Shown piece by piece: positions 43,905-52,454 of a stretch of 64,000 nt of DNA (position 1 is the first letter of the stretch; each line of letters begins with the position of its first letter). The notes under the pieces are model-generated. The model did not search any database. It worked only from the letters and a program-made list of their open reading frames with translations, and had not been told where the DNA came from. A program made the translations under genes and the position numbers. Origin of the DNA: CAYIBZ01 sp964361795 (lineage in GTDB: Bacteria; Patescibacteriota; Minisyncoccia; UBA6257; WO2-44-18); contig CAYIBZ010000002.1 in assembly GCA_964361795.1 (NCBI GenBank), positions 1-64,000 on the forward strand. Reading direction: 5' to 3'.

Positions 43905-43931
43905 TTGTTAAAACATAATTTTTAATATAAT
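43905..43931 (+). promoter_or_regulatory. Promoter of the broken GT-C-like gene, near-leaderless
   Basis: TTGTTA, a 15-base spacer and a perfect TATAAT ending eight bases before the ATG at 43940. It predicts a leaderless transcript. Confidence 0.5.
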
Positions 43932-43939
43932 CTAGAGTG

Positions 43940-46013
43940 ATGAAACTCAAGATTTTTCTTGTAATTTCGGCAATTTTAATAGGATCGCTCTATATTACAC
44001 CGCCATTAATTATAAAATACCGCCTTCAAAAAGAAGGGAAGGTTTTTGCGCTTAATTATGAAATCTATCGAGATGAACTTTTATATCTTTCGCGGGCGCG
44101 GGAAATTTATGATGGACATTTTCCTCCAAGCGATCTCCACTTTGATGAACAGCGCCCTACGGTCCAGAATCCTATTCCATCGCTAATTCTTGCAGGGATG
44201 ATTGCTCTTGCCAGCGGCAATGTTCAGGTCGGATATTTAATCGCCCAATTTATCTTCACGCCGATGATTTTCTTAATCTTCTACTGGTTGGGTAAAAACC
44301 TTTTTGAATCAACAACGTGGGCAATTTTATTTGCTTATGTTGGCATTCTTACCCCAATTGCCCTCCGAATCCTTAATTTCCATGGCGCCTAGAAACCATC
44401 CCCAAAATACCTCCGCTCGCGATATGAACCAATTTCCGCAAGGCCAAGGAGCGACGACGAAGGTGTGCTTATTGCACTCCGAGGAGGAGCCGACACCAGC
44501 CTTGCGGAAATTGGTCATATCCCTTATTAGTGGGTTGCGGCGATTTGGAGGTATTTTGGGGATGGTTTCTATTTCAGAAATTTTCGCCGATTTCGGCAAC
44601 GATGGCCTGCGAGAATCTTTTCGGGAATTTTTAGGTTATTTTGTTAAACAATTCTTTCCATTAGTAAACACTCAAATAGAAAAACTCTATTATGCCCGGC
44701 TCGATTATCCGTTAATAGTGTTTCCAATGTATCTTCTCGCCATACTGGGCCTTTTCTTATTTTGGAAAAAACCCAGGACATCTACGGCAATTTGGGCGGC
44801 AATCCCCGCCGGATTGCTATTTTATTTCTATTTTCATTATTGGGTTTATTGGGTTGTTGTGTTGGGCCTGTTATTTATTTATTCCTTTTTTACTAAAAAC
44901 AAAAATTCGCAACTTTTTAAATCTTTCTTGATTCTTATTGGCATTATCGCAGTCATAGCGGCTCCATATTTTATAAATTATCTGAACTTTAGCAAATTTC
45001 CCGATATTAATGATGTTACATTTCGATTGGGAGTTGCTACAGGACGGGCGCCGGGCCTCTCCACCATTGGTTTAGCGTATCTTGCTTACATTGTTATCGC
45101 CGTCGGAATATACTTCTTGTATTTCAAAAAAGGCGAACGAAAAACCGCCGTCTTATTTTGGTCATTCCTAATTGCCATGATAATTATCTGGAATATCCAA
45201 CTAGTAGTTGGGTATGTCCCTACCCCTAATAATTGGCGTAGAACCATTAGTCCAATTCTTTATATTGTTATTTTCCATTTCGTTTATACGCTAGTTCGAA
45301 ACACAGAAATTAAATTTCCTCCGATTAAAAAAATCGCCGCCATCACGCTTATCCTTTTAACTGCTGGCGTAGTTGCTAAAAAAGTGGCTAACGTTTATGT
45401 AATCTATCAAAATCCGGAACCGAGAATACTCACTGGCCAAACGTTGGATAAAGATTTTATGGACGCCTTCGCCTGGATTGATGCCAATCTGTCACCGGAG
45501 TCAAAAATAATCAGCAATTCATTTATGACTTCTATTTATCTTAACGTTTATACATCGGCAAGGCCATTTCTGCCGCTTTGGATGCTTTCGCCTCAATCAA
45601 CCAAAGAACTAGAAAATCGTTTCTTAATTTCTCATCGTTTATTCGCAACTTCGCCTCAAACACTCGCAAAAATCGTTTCTTCGGATCTTCCCATAGAATG
45701 TGTTGGGGTTTGCCCGTCCAATACCGAAGAGAATCTCCGAAAAAATACTTGGCATTTGTATGGCCACTATTTCCGTAGCCGCGGCGACATTAATAGTTAC
45801 CTTAATCATCCATTAGCGATTACCGATGAATACATCATGACTTTAGTTGAAAAATATAAAAAAACTAAAGTGAATTTTTCTTCTGTTGATGCCGATTACC
45901 TATTTTTTGGTCCTTGGGAAAAGCAATTTAGCGAAATTGATTTCGATCAAAACAAAGATCTAGAATTAGTTTATCAAAATCCTAACGTGAAGCTGTTCCG
46001 AATAAAACGTTAA
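43940..46013 (+). pseudogene. GT-C-like membrane protein gene interrupted by an inserted repeat
   Basis: A paralogue of the 11525-13372 protein in two pieces. The first 150 residues (IYRDELLYLSRAREIYDGHFPPSD loop, YVGILTPIALRIL) are in one frame and stop at TAG 44390-44392; the remainder, from about EIFADFGNDG to YADYLFFGPWEKQF-like and FRIKR, continues in another frame to 46013. Between them lies a 178-base inverted-repeat element. Net displacement is +1, so the downstream frame cannot be reached by simple read-through. Reading frames that run through the element have no family similarity. Likely inactive unless a frame-restoring event occurs; its promoter and 3' part look intact, so the break may be recent. 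Confidence 0.72.
44392..44569. mobile_element. 178-bp MITE-like element with nested inverted repeats
   Basis: Perfect 23-bp terminal inverted repeats (44392-44414 and 44547-44569), flanked on both sides by TA, and a second internal pair (44421-44444 and 44499-44521) that differs by one inserted base. It contains no transposase. TA flanks are what IS630/Tc1-type elements leave, so it may be a non-autonomous relative. It interrupts a GT-C-like gene. Confidence 0.7.
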
Positions 46014-47067
46014 TGTACAAATTCATGTAATGACTGGCGGCTTTCTCCCAGCTCATTTCTTTGGCAAATTTAATGGATTCTTGCGACATACTTTTGTGCA
46101 AATTTTTATCGGATAAAATTTTTTCCGTTGCCAAGGCTGCGGCTTGAAAATCTTGCGGCGAAACTAAAAATCCATTTCGGCCATCTAATACCGCATCCTC
46201 GGCGCTGGTTTCTTTGGTCGTCACTATCGGCAACCCCGCCGCGGCGGCCTCTAAAAACACCAATCCGAACCCTTCAATATCCTTATTGCTATCTTGTGGC
46301 AACAGGATAAACAGCTCAGCATTTTTGTACAAAGCGATCAATTCTTCCTCGCGCAAATCGCTTAAAAAAATTACCCGATCGTCCAATTCTAGATTCTGGA
46401 TTCTAGATTCTAGATTCTGTCTTTCTGATCCATCACCGACTATAACGTATTTTAAATCTCTAAATTTTTCGGCGATTTTGGCAAACGCCTCAATTGAATA
46501 TTCAAACCCCTTCCGTTTTTTCAACGCCCCAACACTTAAAATATAGGGTCTGAATTGTTGGGTGTTTTCGTCTCGAACATTTCCAACATTTCGAACATCA
46601 AACTTGCGAAAATCTACTCCATGATTAATCACCTCAATCTTTAAATCCGGTAAAAACTTTTGAATTTCTTTCTTAGTGTTATTGCTGACGGCAATCACTT
46701 TGCCAGCTTTGCGGTACGCCCATCTTAAAAGTGGTCGCTTCCAAAAGGAATAAAGCGACTTAACCGCTCCCGTGCCGATGGCGGTAATAATCAATTTCTT
46801 TTTCAAACCAAGAGAGGCGACCGCAGCAATAACTCCATACGGCCAACCATCCAGCGCGTGAATAACATCGCAACTCTTGAAAACCTTTCTTATCATCGGA
46901 AAAGCTAAAAGTAATTTCAATTTGTTCGGACATAAGATATTTTCGGATGTTAAAATCTCAATGCCAACTCCGGGAATCGCTTTTTTTACGGCCGCCGACA
47001 ATGAATTATAAAATCGGCCTGCGCCGGTATTATTGCGCGTGTCATGATTTAGATAGCAGATTTTCAT
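45982..47067 (-). CDS. GT4 glycosyltransferase
   Basis: 361 residues, GT-B fold: AVSNNTKKEI and NHGVDFRKF at the domain junction, SVGALKKRKGFEYSIEAF, VGDGSE, and the E-x7-E donor motif in EGFGLVFLEAAAAGLP. A tandem DNA repeat (46386-46419) encodes the helix after VGDGSERQNL. The start codon directly abuts an inverted-repeat element (47067-47186), which supplies the whole upstream region, so its ribosome-binding site may have been lost. The 3' end overlaps the convergent plus-strand gene by 32 bases. Confidence 0.83.
   Translation of the reverse strand: MKICYLNHDTRNNTGAGRFYNSLSAAVKKAIPGVGIEILTSENILCPNKLKLLLAFPMIRKVFKSCDVIHALDGWPYGVIAAVASLGLKKKLIITAIGTGAVKSLYSFWKRPLLRWAYRKAGKVIAVSNNTKKEIQKFLPDLKIEVINHGVDFRKFDVRNVGNVRDENTQQFRPYILSVGALKKRKGFEYSIEAFAKIAEKFRDLKYVIVGDGSERQNLESRIQNLELDDRVIFLSDLREEELIALYKNAELFILLPQDSNKDIEGFGLVFLEAAAAGLPIVTTKETSAEDAVLDGRNGFLVSPQDFQAAALATEKILSDKNLHKSMSQESIKFAKEMSWEKAASHYMNLYINVLFGTASR
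46386..46419. repeat. GATTCTAGATTCT tandem repeat inside a GT4 gene
   Basis: About 2.5 imperfect copies of a 13-14 base unit (ATTCTAGATTCTGG) that encode ESRIQNLE-like residues after the GxGPE-type motif. A related sequence occurs at 58244-58273 in another GT4 gene at the equivalent protein position. Confidence 0.6.
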
Positions 47068-47186
47068 CCCGTTAGAGACAGGTCCCGCTAGCGGGACCGT
47101 AACTCGGCCGAATATTTGATACCGACGTTTTATGAATAAATATCATTGTATTTCCTTTAATCATTGATTAGTTGTCTCTAACGGGA
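47067..47186. repeat. 120-bp inverted-repeat element in an intergenic gap
   Basis: Outer arms TCCCGTTAGAGACA (47067-47080) and its complement (47173-47186) enclose about 92 bases that include an 18-base perfect palindrome GGTCCCGCTAGCGGGACC (47081-47098). It fills the gap between a methyltransferase stop and a GT4 start codon. No coding capacity. Confidence 0.6.
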
Positions 47187-47187
47187 C

Positions 47188-47916
47188 TTATTTCTTCATT
47201 AAAATATCGATCTCTTTGGCGCCCCACCGGTTTTCCAAATAAGTCTTTAATTTTGCGCTATGTGACGACAGATTGTAGGAAAATTTTCGCAGCCTTCCTT
47301 GAATGCCGTTGAAAATACGAGGGGTTATAAAATATTCTCTACCTACAAAATCGAAATATTTTAAGGCCGTCTTCTCAAAAACCGCCGGCGTGAGAATGGC
47401 GATGTGATTGTTCTTTTTGTGGTAAGCTGGGAAATTCCCGTGCTTCTTGAAATATTTACGATTAGGAGGCGAAGCCACATTAATCAGCGAAACAATCAGT
47501 AATCCGTCTTTGTCCAAAACCCTGAATGCTTCTCGGAAAAAATTATAAGGATTTTCTAAATGCGGAACAAGGCACCAGGCGGTTAAAACTTTAAAAAAGT
47601 TGTCCGGCCAGGGAATTTTATCAAAGCTTAAATCCACGGTCTTAAATTCTTTTAATAATTTCTCTTTCCCGGCAGCCAGATAATTATCTATATCCAAACC
47701 GTACAGGTTTTTAAAACCGGATCGGTGCAAATCTTCTATAAACCCCCCTGCCGCAGTTCCGCAATCCAAAATTGCGCTATTTTTATCCGACCCGGCATAT
47801 TTTTCAAAAACCCGCAAACCAAAACCGTGACGAATCGTTGGCCCATTAAATTTCGTCATTCTTTCTTTGACTTTGTCCCGATTTTCTTTTAATTCTTTGG
47901 CAGAAAAGTACTGCAT
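47188..47916 (-). CDS. Class I SAM methyltransferase (tandem copy 2)
   Basis: 242 residues: LDCGTAAGGFIEDL, GLDIDNYL, DLSFDKIPWPDNFFKVLTAW and HLENPYNFFREAFRVLDKDGLLIVSL. It is a tandem paralogue of the next gene (MxYxxxKExKxxRDxxK opening, DxDxY and KIPWPD blocks shared). The ATG lies inside the stop of that gene (TAATG); a longer reading adds residues without similarity. Probably methylates glycan intermediates. Confidence 0.8.
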   Translation of the reverse strand: MQYFSAKELKENRDKVKERMTKFNGPTIRHGFGLRVFEKYAGSDKNSAILDCGTAAGGFIEDLHRSGFKNLYGLDIDNYLAAGKEKLLKEFKTVDLSFDKIPWPDNFFKVLTAWCLVPHLENPYNFFREAFRVLDKDGLLIVSLINVASPPNRKYFKKHGNFPAYHKKNNHIAILTPAVFEKTALKYFDFVGREYFITPRIFNGIQGRLRKFSYNLSSHSAKLKTYLENRWGAKEIDILMKK

Positions 47917-48602
47917 TAAGGTTTTTGCAAAATATAATAAATGTATCTGGAAAACCATTGATTTGCCGGAAAAATTTTTTTTAGGAATTTCAAATTGTTT
48001 AAAAACTTATATTTAAGTTCGACTTTGGCATGATCAGTTTGCAATAAATTAAAATGCTTCAGAAAAGTTTTCTTGAAAATTGCGCGGGTGAAAAATGTCA
48101 AATGATTATCGTCTTCTAAAAAGTGGAAGAGGTTTCCACGGAACAAAAACAACAAACGATTGAGAATGTGGAACGGATTCGGCGTGGAAACAATAAAGAT
48201 TCCTCCGGGTTTTAACACGCGAGCGGCTTCGCGAACAAAAAAATGCGGGTTTTCCAAATGTTCTATGGTCTGAGAAGAAACGATCGCGTCTATGCTGAAA
48301 TCTGGCCAAGGTAATTTTTCAAAACAAATATCCACCGCCTTAAATGCAAAATTCCTTGATTCATTAGACCTATAATCATCAATATCAACACCCTTAAGAT
48401 TTGAGTATCCGCTAGCGGTTAATTGCTTCATTAAAGAACCATCGGCGCAAGCACAATCAATAATTGACGATTTCTTCTCCGGAACGTACTTTTGCAACAA
48501 ACTTAAAATTTTTCCGCTACGAACATCCCAGCTGACCCGTTGCTGTAGTGGTTTTAGAATATCCCGTTTATCTTTTATTTCTTTCGGAGTAAGGTATTCC
48601 AT
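47916..48602 (-). CDS. Class I SAM methyltransferase (tandem copy 1)
   Basis: 228 residues: IDCACADGSLMKQL, GVDIDDYRSNE, DICFEKLPWPDFSIDAIVSSQTIEHLENPHFFVREAARVLKPGGIFIVSTPNP. The ATG lies within the end of the glycosyltransferase gene (28-base overlap), and it is coupled by TAATG to its paralogue. The pair could methylate successive positions of one sugar. Confidence 0.82.
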   Translation of the reverse strand: MEYLTPKEIKDKRDILKPLQQRVSWDVRSGKILSLLQKYVPEKKSSIIDCACADGSLMKQLTASGYSNLKGVDIDDYRSNESRNFAFKAVDICFEKLPWPDFSIDAIVSSQTIEHLENPHFFVREAARVLKPGGIFIVSTPNPFHILNRLLFLFRGNLFHFLEDDNHLTFFTRAIFKKTFLKHFNLLQTDHAKVELKYKFLNNLKFLKKIFPANQWFSRYIYYILQKP

Positions 48603-49930
48603 AATAGATTAGCGAGCCGTTGGCCTGATTTGCCGTCTAATTTGAAACAAGCGCCCTCGGCAACTCGTTTCCTGGCTTCTCGATCAATGCCAGGATTCTC
48701 TAAATAAAGTTTCAGCAATTCTCGCATTTCTTCTGGGCTTTTGGCAATTTTTAGATTCCCCGCCTTTATAACTTCCTGCTGATGCTCATATTCATAATAA
48801 CGCAATAAGCTATCCCAAAACGGCTTTGATTTTTTACCGTCGAAACCGATTAATACTGTCGGCTTATCAAAAATGGCTGCATCTAAGACTATGCTGGAGG
48901 GACTCGTGAGTACTGCGGCACTATGATAAATCAAATCCGCTAAATGCCGATCATCGCTTCTCCTTAGCATTGACTCTTCCAATTTAGAAGCATTTTTTGG
49001 AATATCGAAAACCATGCCTTTCGGCAATTGAAATCCGCCAGTCTCTAAATCGCCAAAAAGCGGGAAGCGAATCACAACCTGCTCATTCAGTTTAGCCAGC
49101 TCTTGAAATAAAAAATTATTAAAAGACTTATCGCCTGTCCAGATATCGCTTGGCGGAGTAACAAAAATATACTTCCGTTCTGGGTCTAAACCGATCCGTC
49201 TCATAAATTCATTCCGATCGCTTCGTTTTCCAGCTAAATAATCGTCATAATGTGGAATGCCCACTACTTCAATATCACTTTCAGAAACATTGTGATATTG
49301 AATAGTCCAAAGTTTAATATTTGAATTTTGGACTATAACTTTATCTGGCAAAGTACGCAACAGTCCTTTAGTGGTCGTACTGTCCCATGATCGGCCCATC
49401 CCTATTGTAGGAATATTATGACGTTTGGCTTCGCGAACCAAATAAGAGTCGCTAAATTCTTGAGCGCGCAAATCCTGTAAGTCCGTAGCAAAAACTAAAT
49501 CTGGCCTATATTTCTCAAATAACTGCTTGAAGCCGCCGCCTGGAATTAGATAATAATCCAAAAACCGAAAAATCTTTCTTACTAAAGAAAAGCTGCCTGT
49601 CCATGCAATAAAAGAATTAAAAAAGTAATTTAAGTAATTTCGTCTTTTCCCTAACTCAACCAATCTATGAATCTTTTTACTCTTAGTATTTAATAAATTC
49701 CAAGACCAAACATGGAATAAAAGATTAATTTTAGATAGCGGACGAAATGGAATCCTTTCGATTATCATACTCAGCCCGCCAAATTCTTTCTGGAAAAAAT
49801 CGGCATTCTTCTCGGGAACCAATAAAATAATTTTAAGACCTGGTCGATCTTTAATCCGCTTGAAAAAATTAGTTTCCAGTAAATTCCGCACAACTAAATT
49901 AAAAAAGCAGCTTATAAAGATAGTATTCAT
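48575..49930 (-). CDS. CDP-glycerol-transferase-like glycosyltransferase (SWDN family, copy 5)
   Basis: 451 residues with MGRSWDSTTTKGLLRTLP, DKVIVQNSNIK then VVGIPHYDDY, and LTSPSSIVLDAAIFDKPTVLIGFDG. The middle aromatic of the SWDN block is Ser. Its ATG is inside the stop of the flippase gene (TAATG), and the two tandem methyltransferases follow. It shares the AcxKxDGxSGQRxA tail with copies 1 and 4. Confidence 0.68.
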   Translation of the reverse strand: MNTIFISCFFNLVVRNLLETNFFKRIKDRPGLKIILLVPEKNADFFQKEFGGLSMIIERIPFRPLSKINLLFHVWSWNLLNTKSKKIHRLVELGKRRNYLNYFFNSFIAWTGSFSLVRKIFRFLDYYLIPGGGFKQLFEKYRPDLVFATDLQDLRAQEFSDSYLVREAKRHNIPTIGMGRSWDSTTTKGLLRTLPDKVIVQNSNIKLWTIQYHNVSESDIEVVGIPHYDDYLAGKRSDRNEFMRRIGLDPERKYIFVTPPSDIWTGDKSFNNFLFQELAKLNEQVVIRFPLFGDLETGGFQLPKGMVFDIPKNASKLEESMLRRSDDRHLADLIYHSAAVLTSPSSIVLDAAIFDKPTVLIGFDGKKSKPFWDSLLRYYEYEHQQEVIKAGNLKIAKSPEEMRELLKLYLENPGIDREARKRVAEGACFKLDGKSGQRLANLLWNTLLRKK

Positions 49931-51321
49931 TAATTTTTTTTAAACCATCCGCTGACCTTCAAAGATGCGTAACGAAAGCCATTGGCGATAATTTCCCGAT
50001 CGTGCTTATCAATAGTGAATAAATTCTTCGACCTTAACCTAAATTCCGGGTATTTTTTAGTCAATTGGCTATAAAAGAAAAAGGTGCGTTCTATGAAAAT
50101 GGCGACATATACAAACGCCGAACCCACAATTTTAAGAGTTGGCAAGAAAATAAAAGAGCCAATGGGAATAACTAAAGTTTCATTCAATAACCTCATAGTT
50201 AAAATCTTATATTCTCTTAAAACCGACAAAACAGCTTTCAAAATCTTGTAGATTCCATAAAATGGCAAGCCGAATAGCATGATCTTAAATAATGGCAAAG
50301 CATCTAAGTATTTAGGGAAAATGTATTCGATCGCAATTGGAACAAAAAAGAAACTGACGGCAATAAATAAGAAACTAATAATAAGTATATACTTAATCGA
50401 ACGCTGGAAAATAAAAGCCATTTGTTCCCGGCTCCCCAATCTTGCCAAAAAAAGCGGCGCAATGCCATCTAATGGCATAAAACCTTCGATCATAGAAACT
50501 AGATTAACTGCCAAGCTATAGAAACCCACCGCCTCAACATTGATGAAAAATTGGATAAGCCAAGGCATTAAATTTTTTGAAAATCGGGAAATGCCGTATC
50601 GCAAAAATAACCATCCGCCATGAACTTTGAGAAAATTTCCAATCAAGGATTGCGAATCGCCAACAATGCCAACAAATTTTTGTCTAAAAGGATTCCAAAA
50701 TAGAAAAACGCTCATCGCCAAAACCGCCACCAGGATACCGCCTGTATGAGCAACCGCAACTCCAATAAGATCCAGACCCCCGCCTAATAGATACAACAAA
50801 ATAATCCCGAGCTTGGCAATTTCGCGCATGGCTGGAAAAAACCAATAAGAGAAAATCATAGTTGATTTTAGAAATATGCTTTCTATGGACTCAATCGCAT
50901 TTAACAAAATTACTGCGCTAATAATTTTAACAAGAGTGCCAATATCCTGATCGTAAAAATCGGCTACTAGTGATGAACTAAAAAAAATAATAATCGCCAA
51001 AATTGCCATTAAACCGATTCGCCAAAATACTATGTCTAGAAAAAGTCTTTTAGCTTTACCAAATTCGCCTTTAGAAAAATATGTCCTTAGTTCTACGGAG
51101 AACGGGCCGTCTAAATTGCGAAAATCGAAACTGTCCACAATATTAAGAAAAGAAAAGACTAATTGGAAAAGGCCAAAATGAAAAACACTCAAAGATTTAA
51201 TAATGAAAAAAGAATTAACAAAGCCGAGAAGAGTGGCAAAAACATTTGAAAGGCGCTTCAATCCTTCGCTTCGGAAAAAATAATAAGATAATTTTTCTTT
51301 TTCTAACGGTTTAGGAGTCAT
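49930..51321 (-). CDS. Polysaccharide flippase (Wzx/MOP superfamily)
   Basis: 463 residues with about 12-14 hydrophobic segments, an N-terminal GLKRLSNVFATLLGFVNSFFIIKSL and the long helices expected for the Polysacc_synt family of lipid-linked oligosaccharide exporters. It is the only export protein seen here; no Wzy-, Wzz- or ABC-type partner is adjacent, although the GT-C-like and YfhO-like proteins could polymerise or transfer. Flanked by glycosyltransferases with four-base and TAATG overlaps, so it belongs to their operon. Confidence 0.8.
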   Translation of the reverse strand: MTPKPLEKEKLSYYFFRSEGLKRLSNVFATLLGFVNSFFIIKSLSVFHFGLFQLVFSFLNIVDSFDFRNLDGPFSVELRTYFSKGEFGKAKRLFLDIVFWRIGLMAILAIIIFFSSSLVADFYDQDIGTLVKIISAVILLNAIESIESIFLKSTMIFSYWFFPAMREIAKLGIILLYLLGGGLDLIGVAVAHTGGILVAVLAMSVFLFWNPFRQKFVGIVGDSQSLIGNFLKVHGGWLFLRYGISRFSKNLMPWLIQFFINVEAVGFYSLAVNLVSMIEGFMPLDGIAPLFLARLGSREQMAFIFQRSIKYILIISFLFIAVSFFFVPIAIEYIFPKYLDALPLFKIMLFGLPFYGIYKILKAVLSVLREYKILTMRLLNETLVIPIGSFIFLPTLKIVGSAFVYVAIFIERTFFFYSQLTKKYPEFRLRSKNLFTIDKHDREIIANGFRYASLKVSGWFKKN

Positions 51322-52382
51322 TGAGATAATAATTTAACAATTCTTGTGATAAGAGAAGGTAAATCATGTTTTTGCTTAATGGTCTCTCGCATTTTTCTGC
51401 AAAGTTCAATGTGTTGTCTTGGTGTAATAGCAAAAATGGGTTTCAATTTTTCTGCAAGATCAGCCGCATTCTGTTCCTGAAAGATCAATTCGGTGCTCAA
51501 TTTATCGTCAAATATATCAAAAAATGCTTTATTGCTCACCAACACGGGCAAGCCGCAAGCCATTGCCTCTAAAGTGCTCTTATCGAAGGATCCGGTCGTA
51601 GTTAAGTTAATAAATAAATCAAATTGATTATAAATTTGCGGTGTTTTCTGATTGGCAACACGGCCTCTAAAATTGACTCGATTTTGTAGGCCTAGATGAG
51701 AAACCAACTTTTTTATTTTCTCATAATACGCAACTTCAGCTGGCTTGCTGTCTGTAGGATCTCCGAATATGTCCAAAGTTATATCGGGAACGGAATGATG
51801 GACGATATTAACTGCCACTAATAAAGTTTCCAAGTCTTTCACCGGCGCGATTCGTCCCAAAAATAAAATTTTATGGCCCATATTTTTCTTGGGGCTTAGG
51901 ACCTTGAACTTATCTATGTCTATACCTTGTTGCAGTACAGTTAACTTTTTACTGTTCAATGGATAAGCCAATCGAGTGGAAGTAACAATGCGGTTTGCAA
52001 AAATTGCGGCAATCTGTAATTTAAGGTTCGCTAAATAATGAGCGTACCAAAAAATAATTTTCTTATTAGTTAAGCGCCACCACCAGCCAGCTAAAATCAC
52101 ATATTCCGGATTCATGTGGACGAAAACTTTATCGTAATCTTTCCGTAATTGCCAAATATACTTATAAAAACGCCAAAGATATTTTAATCGAGATTGTCCG
52201 TCTTCCTTGCCAAGTGAGTAAACAGAAACATTAGCTGGCAATGCTACCCGACCGCGATATAAACAAATTACCGATAATTTTTCCACTCGCTTAGCCAACT
52301 CCTCAATCCAGCGATGATAAACGCCTAAAATATCATCGTCCAGATCTACTTTTTGGGTAATAAACAGCGGGTGATTAGACAT
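51318..52382 (-). CDS. GT4 glycosyltransferase
   Basis: 354 residues: LQQGIDIDKF, FLGRIAPVKDLETLLVAV, FGDPTDS and a FDKSTLEAMACGLPVLVSN donor motif. Lacks the in-frame mini-repeats found in the other GT4 genes nearby. Its ATG follows the terminator at 52431-52454 by about 50 bases; it starts the flippase operon. The acceptor is unknown. Confidence 0.82.
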   Translation of the reverse strand: MSNHPLFITQKVDLDDDILGVYHRWIEELAKRVEKLSVICLYRGRVALPANVSVYSLGKEDGQSRLKYLWRFYKYIWQLRKDYDKVFVHMNPEYVILAGWWWRLTNKKIIFWYAHYLANLKLQIAAIFANRIVTSTRLAYPLNSKKLTVLQQGIDIDKFKVLSPKKNMGHKILFLGRIAPVKDLETLLVAVNIVHHSVPDITLDIFGDPTDSKPAEVAYYEKIKKLVSHLGLQNRVNFRGRVANQKTPQIYNQFDLFINLTTTGSFDKSTLEAMACGLPVLVSNKAFFDIFDDKLSTELIFQEQNAADLAEKLKPIFAITPRQHIELCRKMRETIKQKHDLPSLITRIVKLLSQ

Positions 52383-52430
52383 AGCAATAAAACCTATAAC
52401 AAATTGAATCAGTTACTAAACCGATGTAAT

Positions 52431-52454
52431 AAAAAAGGAGCTCATAATAGCTCC
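52431..52454 (-). terminator. Terminator overlapping the epimerase stop codon
   Basis: GGAGCT / AGCTCC stem with ATTATG loop and TTTTTTATT on the minus strand; the TGA stop is in the hairpin. Confidence 0.82.

Noticed and set aside
44392..44569. A self-splicing intron or retron
   Set aside because: Too short and almost entirely palindromic, no intron core, reverse transcriptase or splice-restoring frame; a MITE-like element fits better.
44304..46013. An independent plus-strand gene starting inside or before the inserted element
   Set aside because: Its first 85 residues are out-of-frame reading of the upstream half and of the inverted repeat and have no family similarity; similarity to the 11525-13372 protein begins only after the element.
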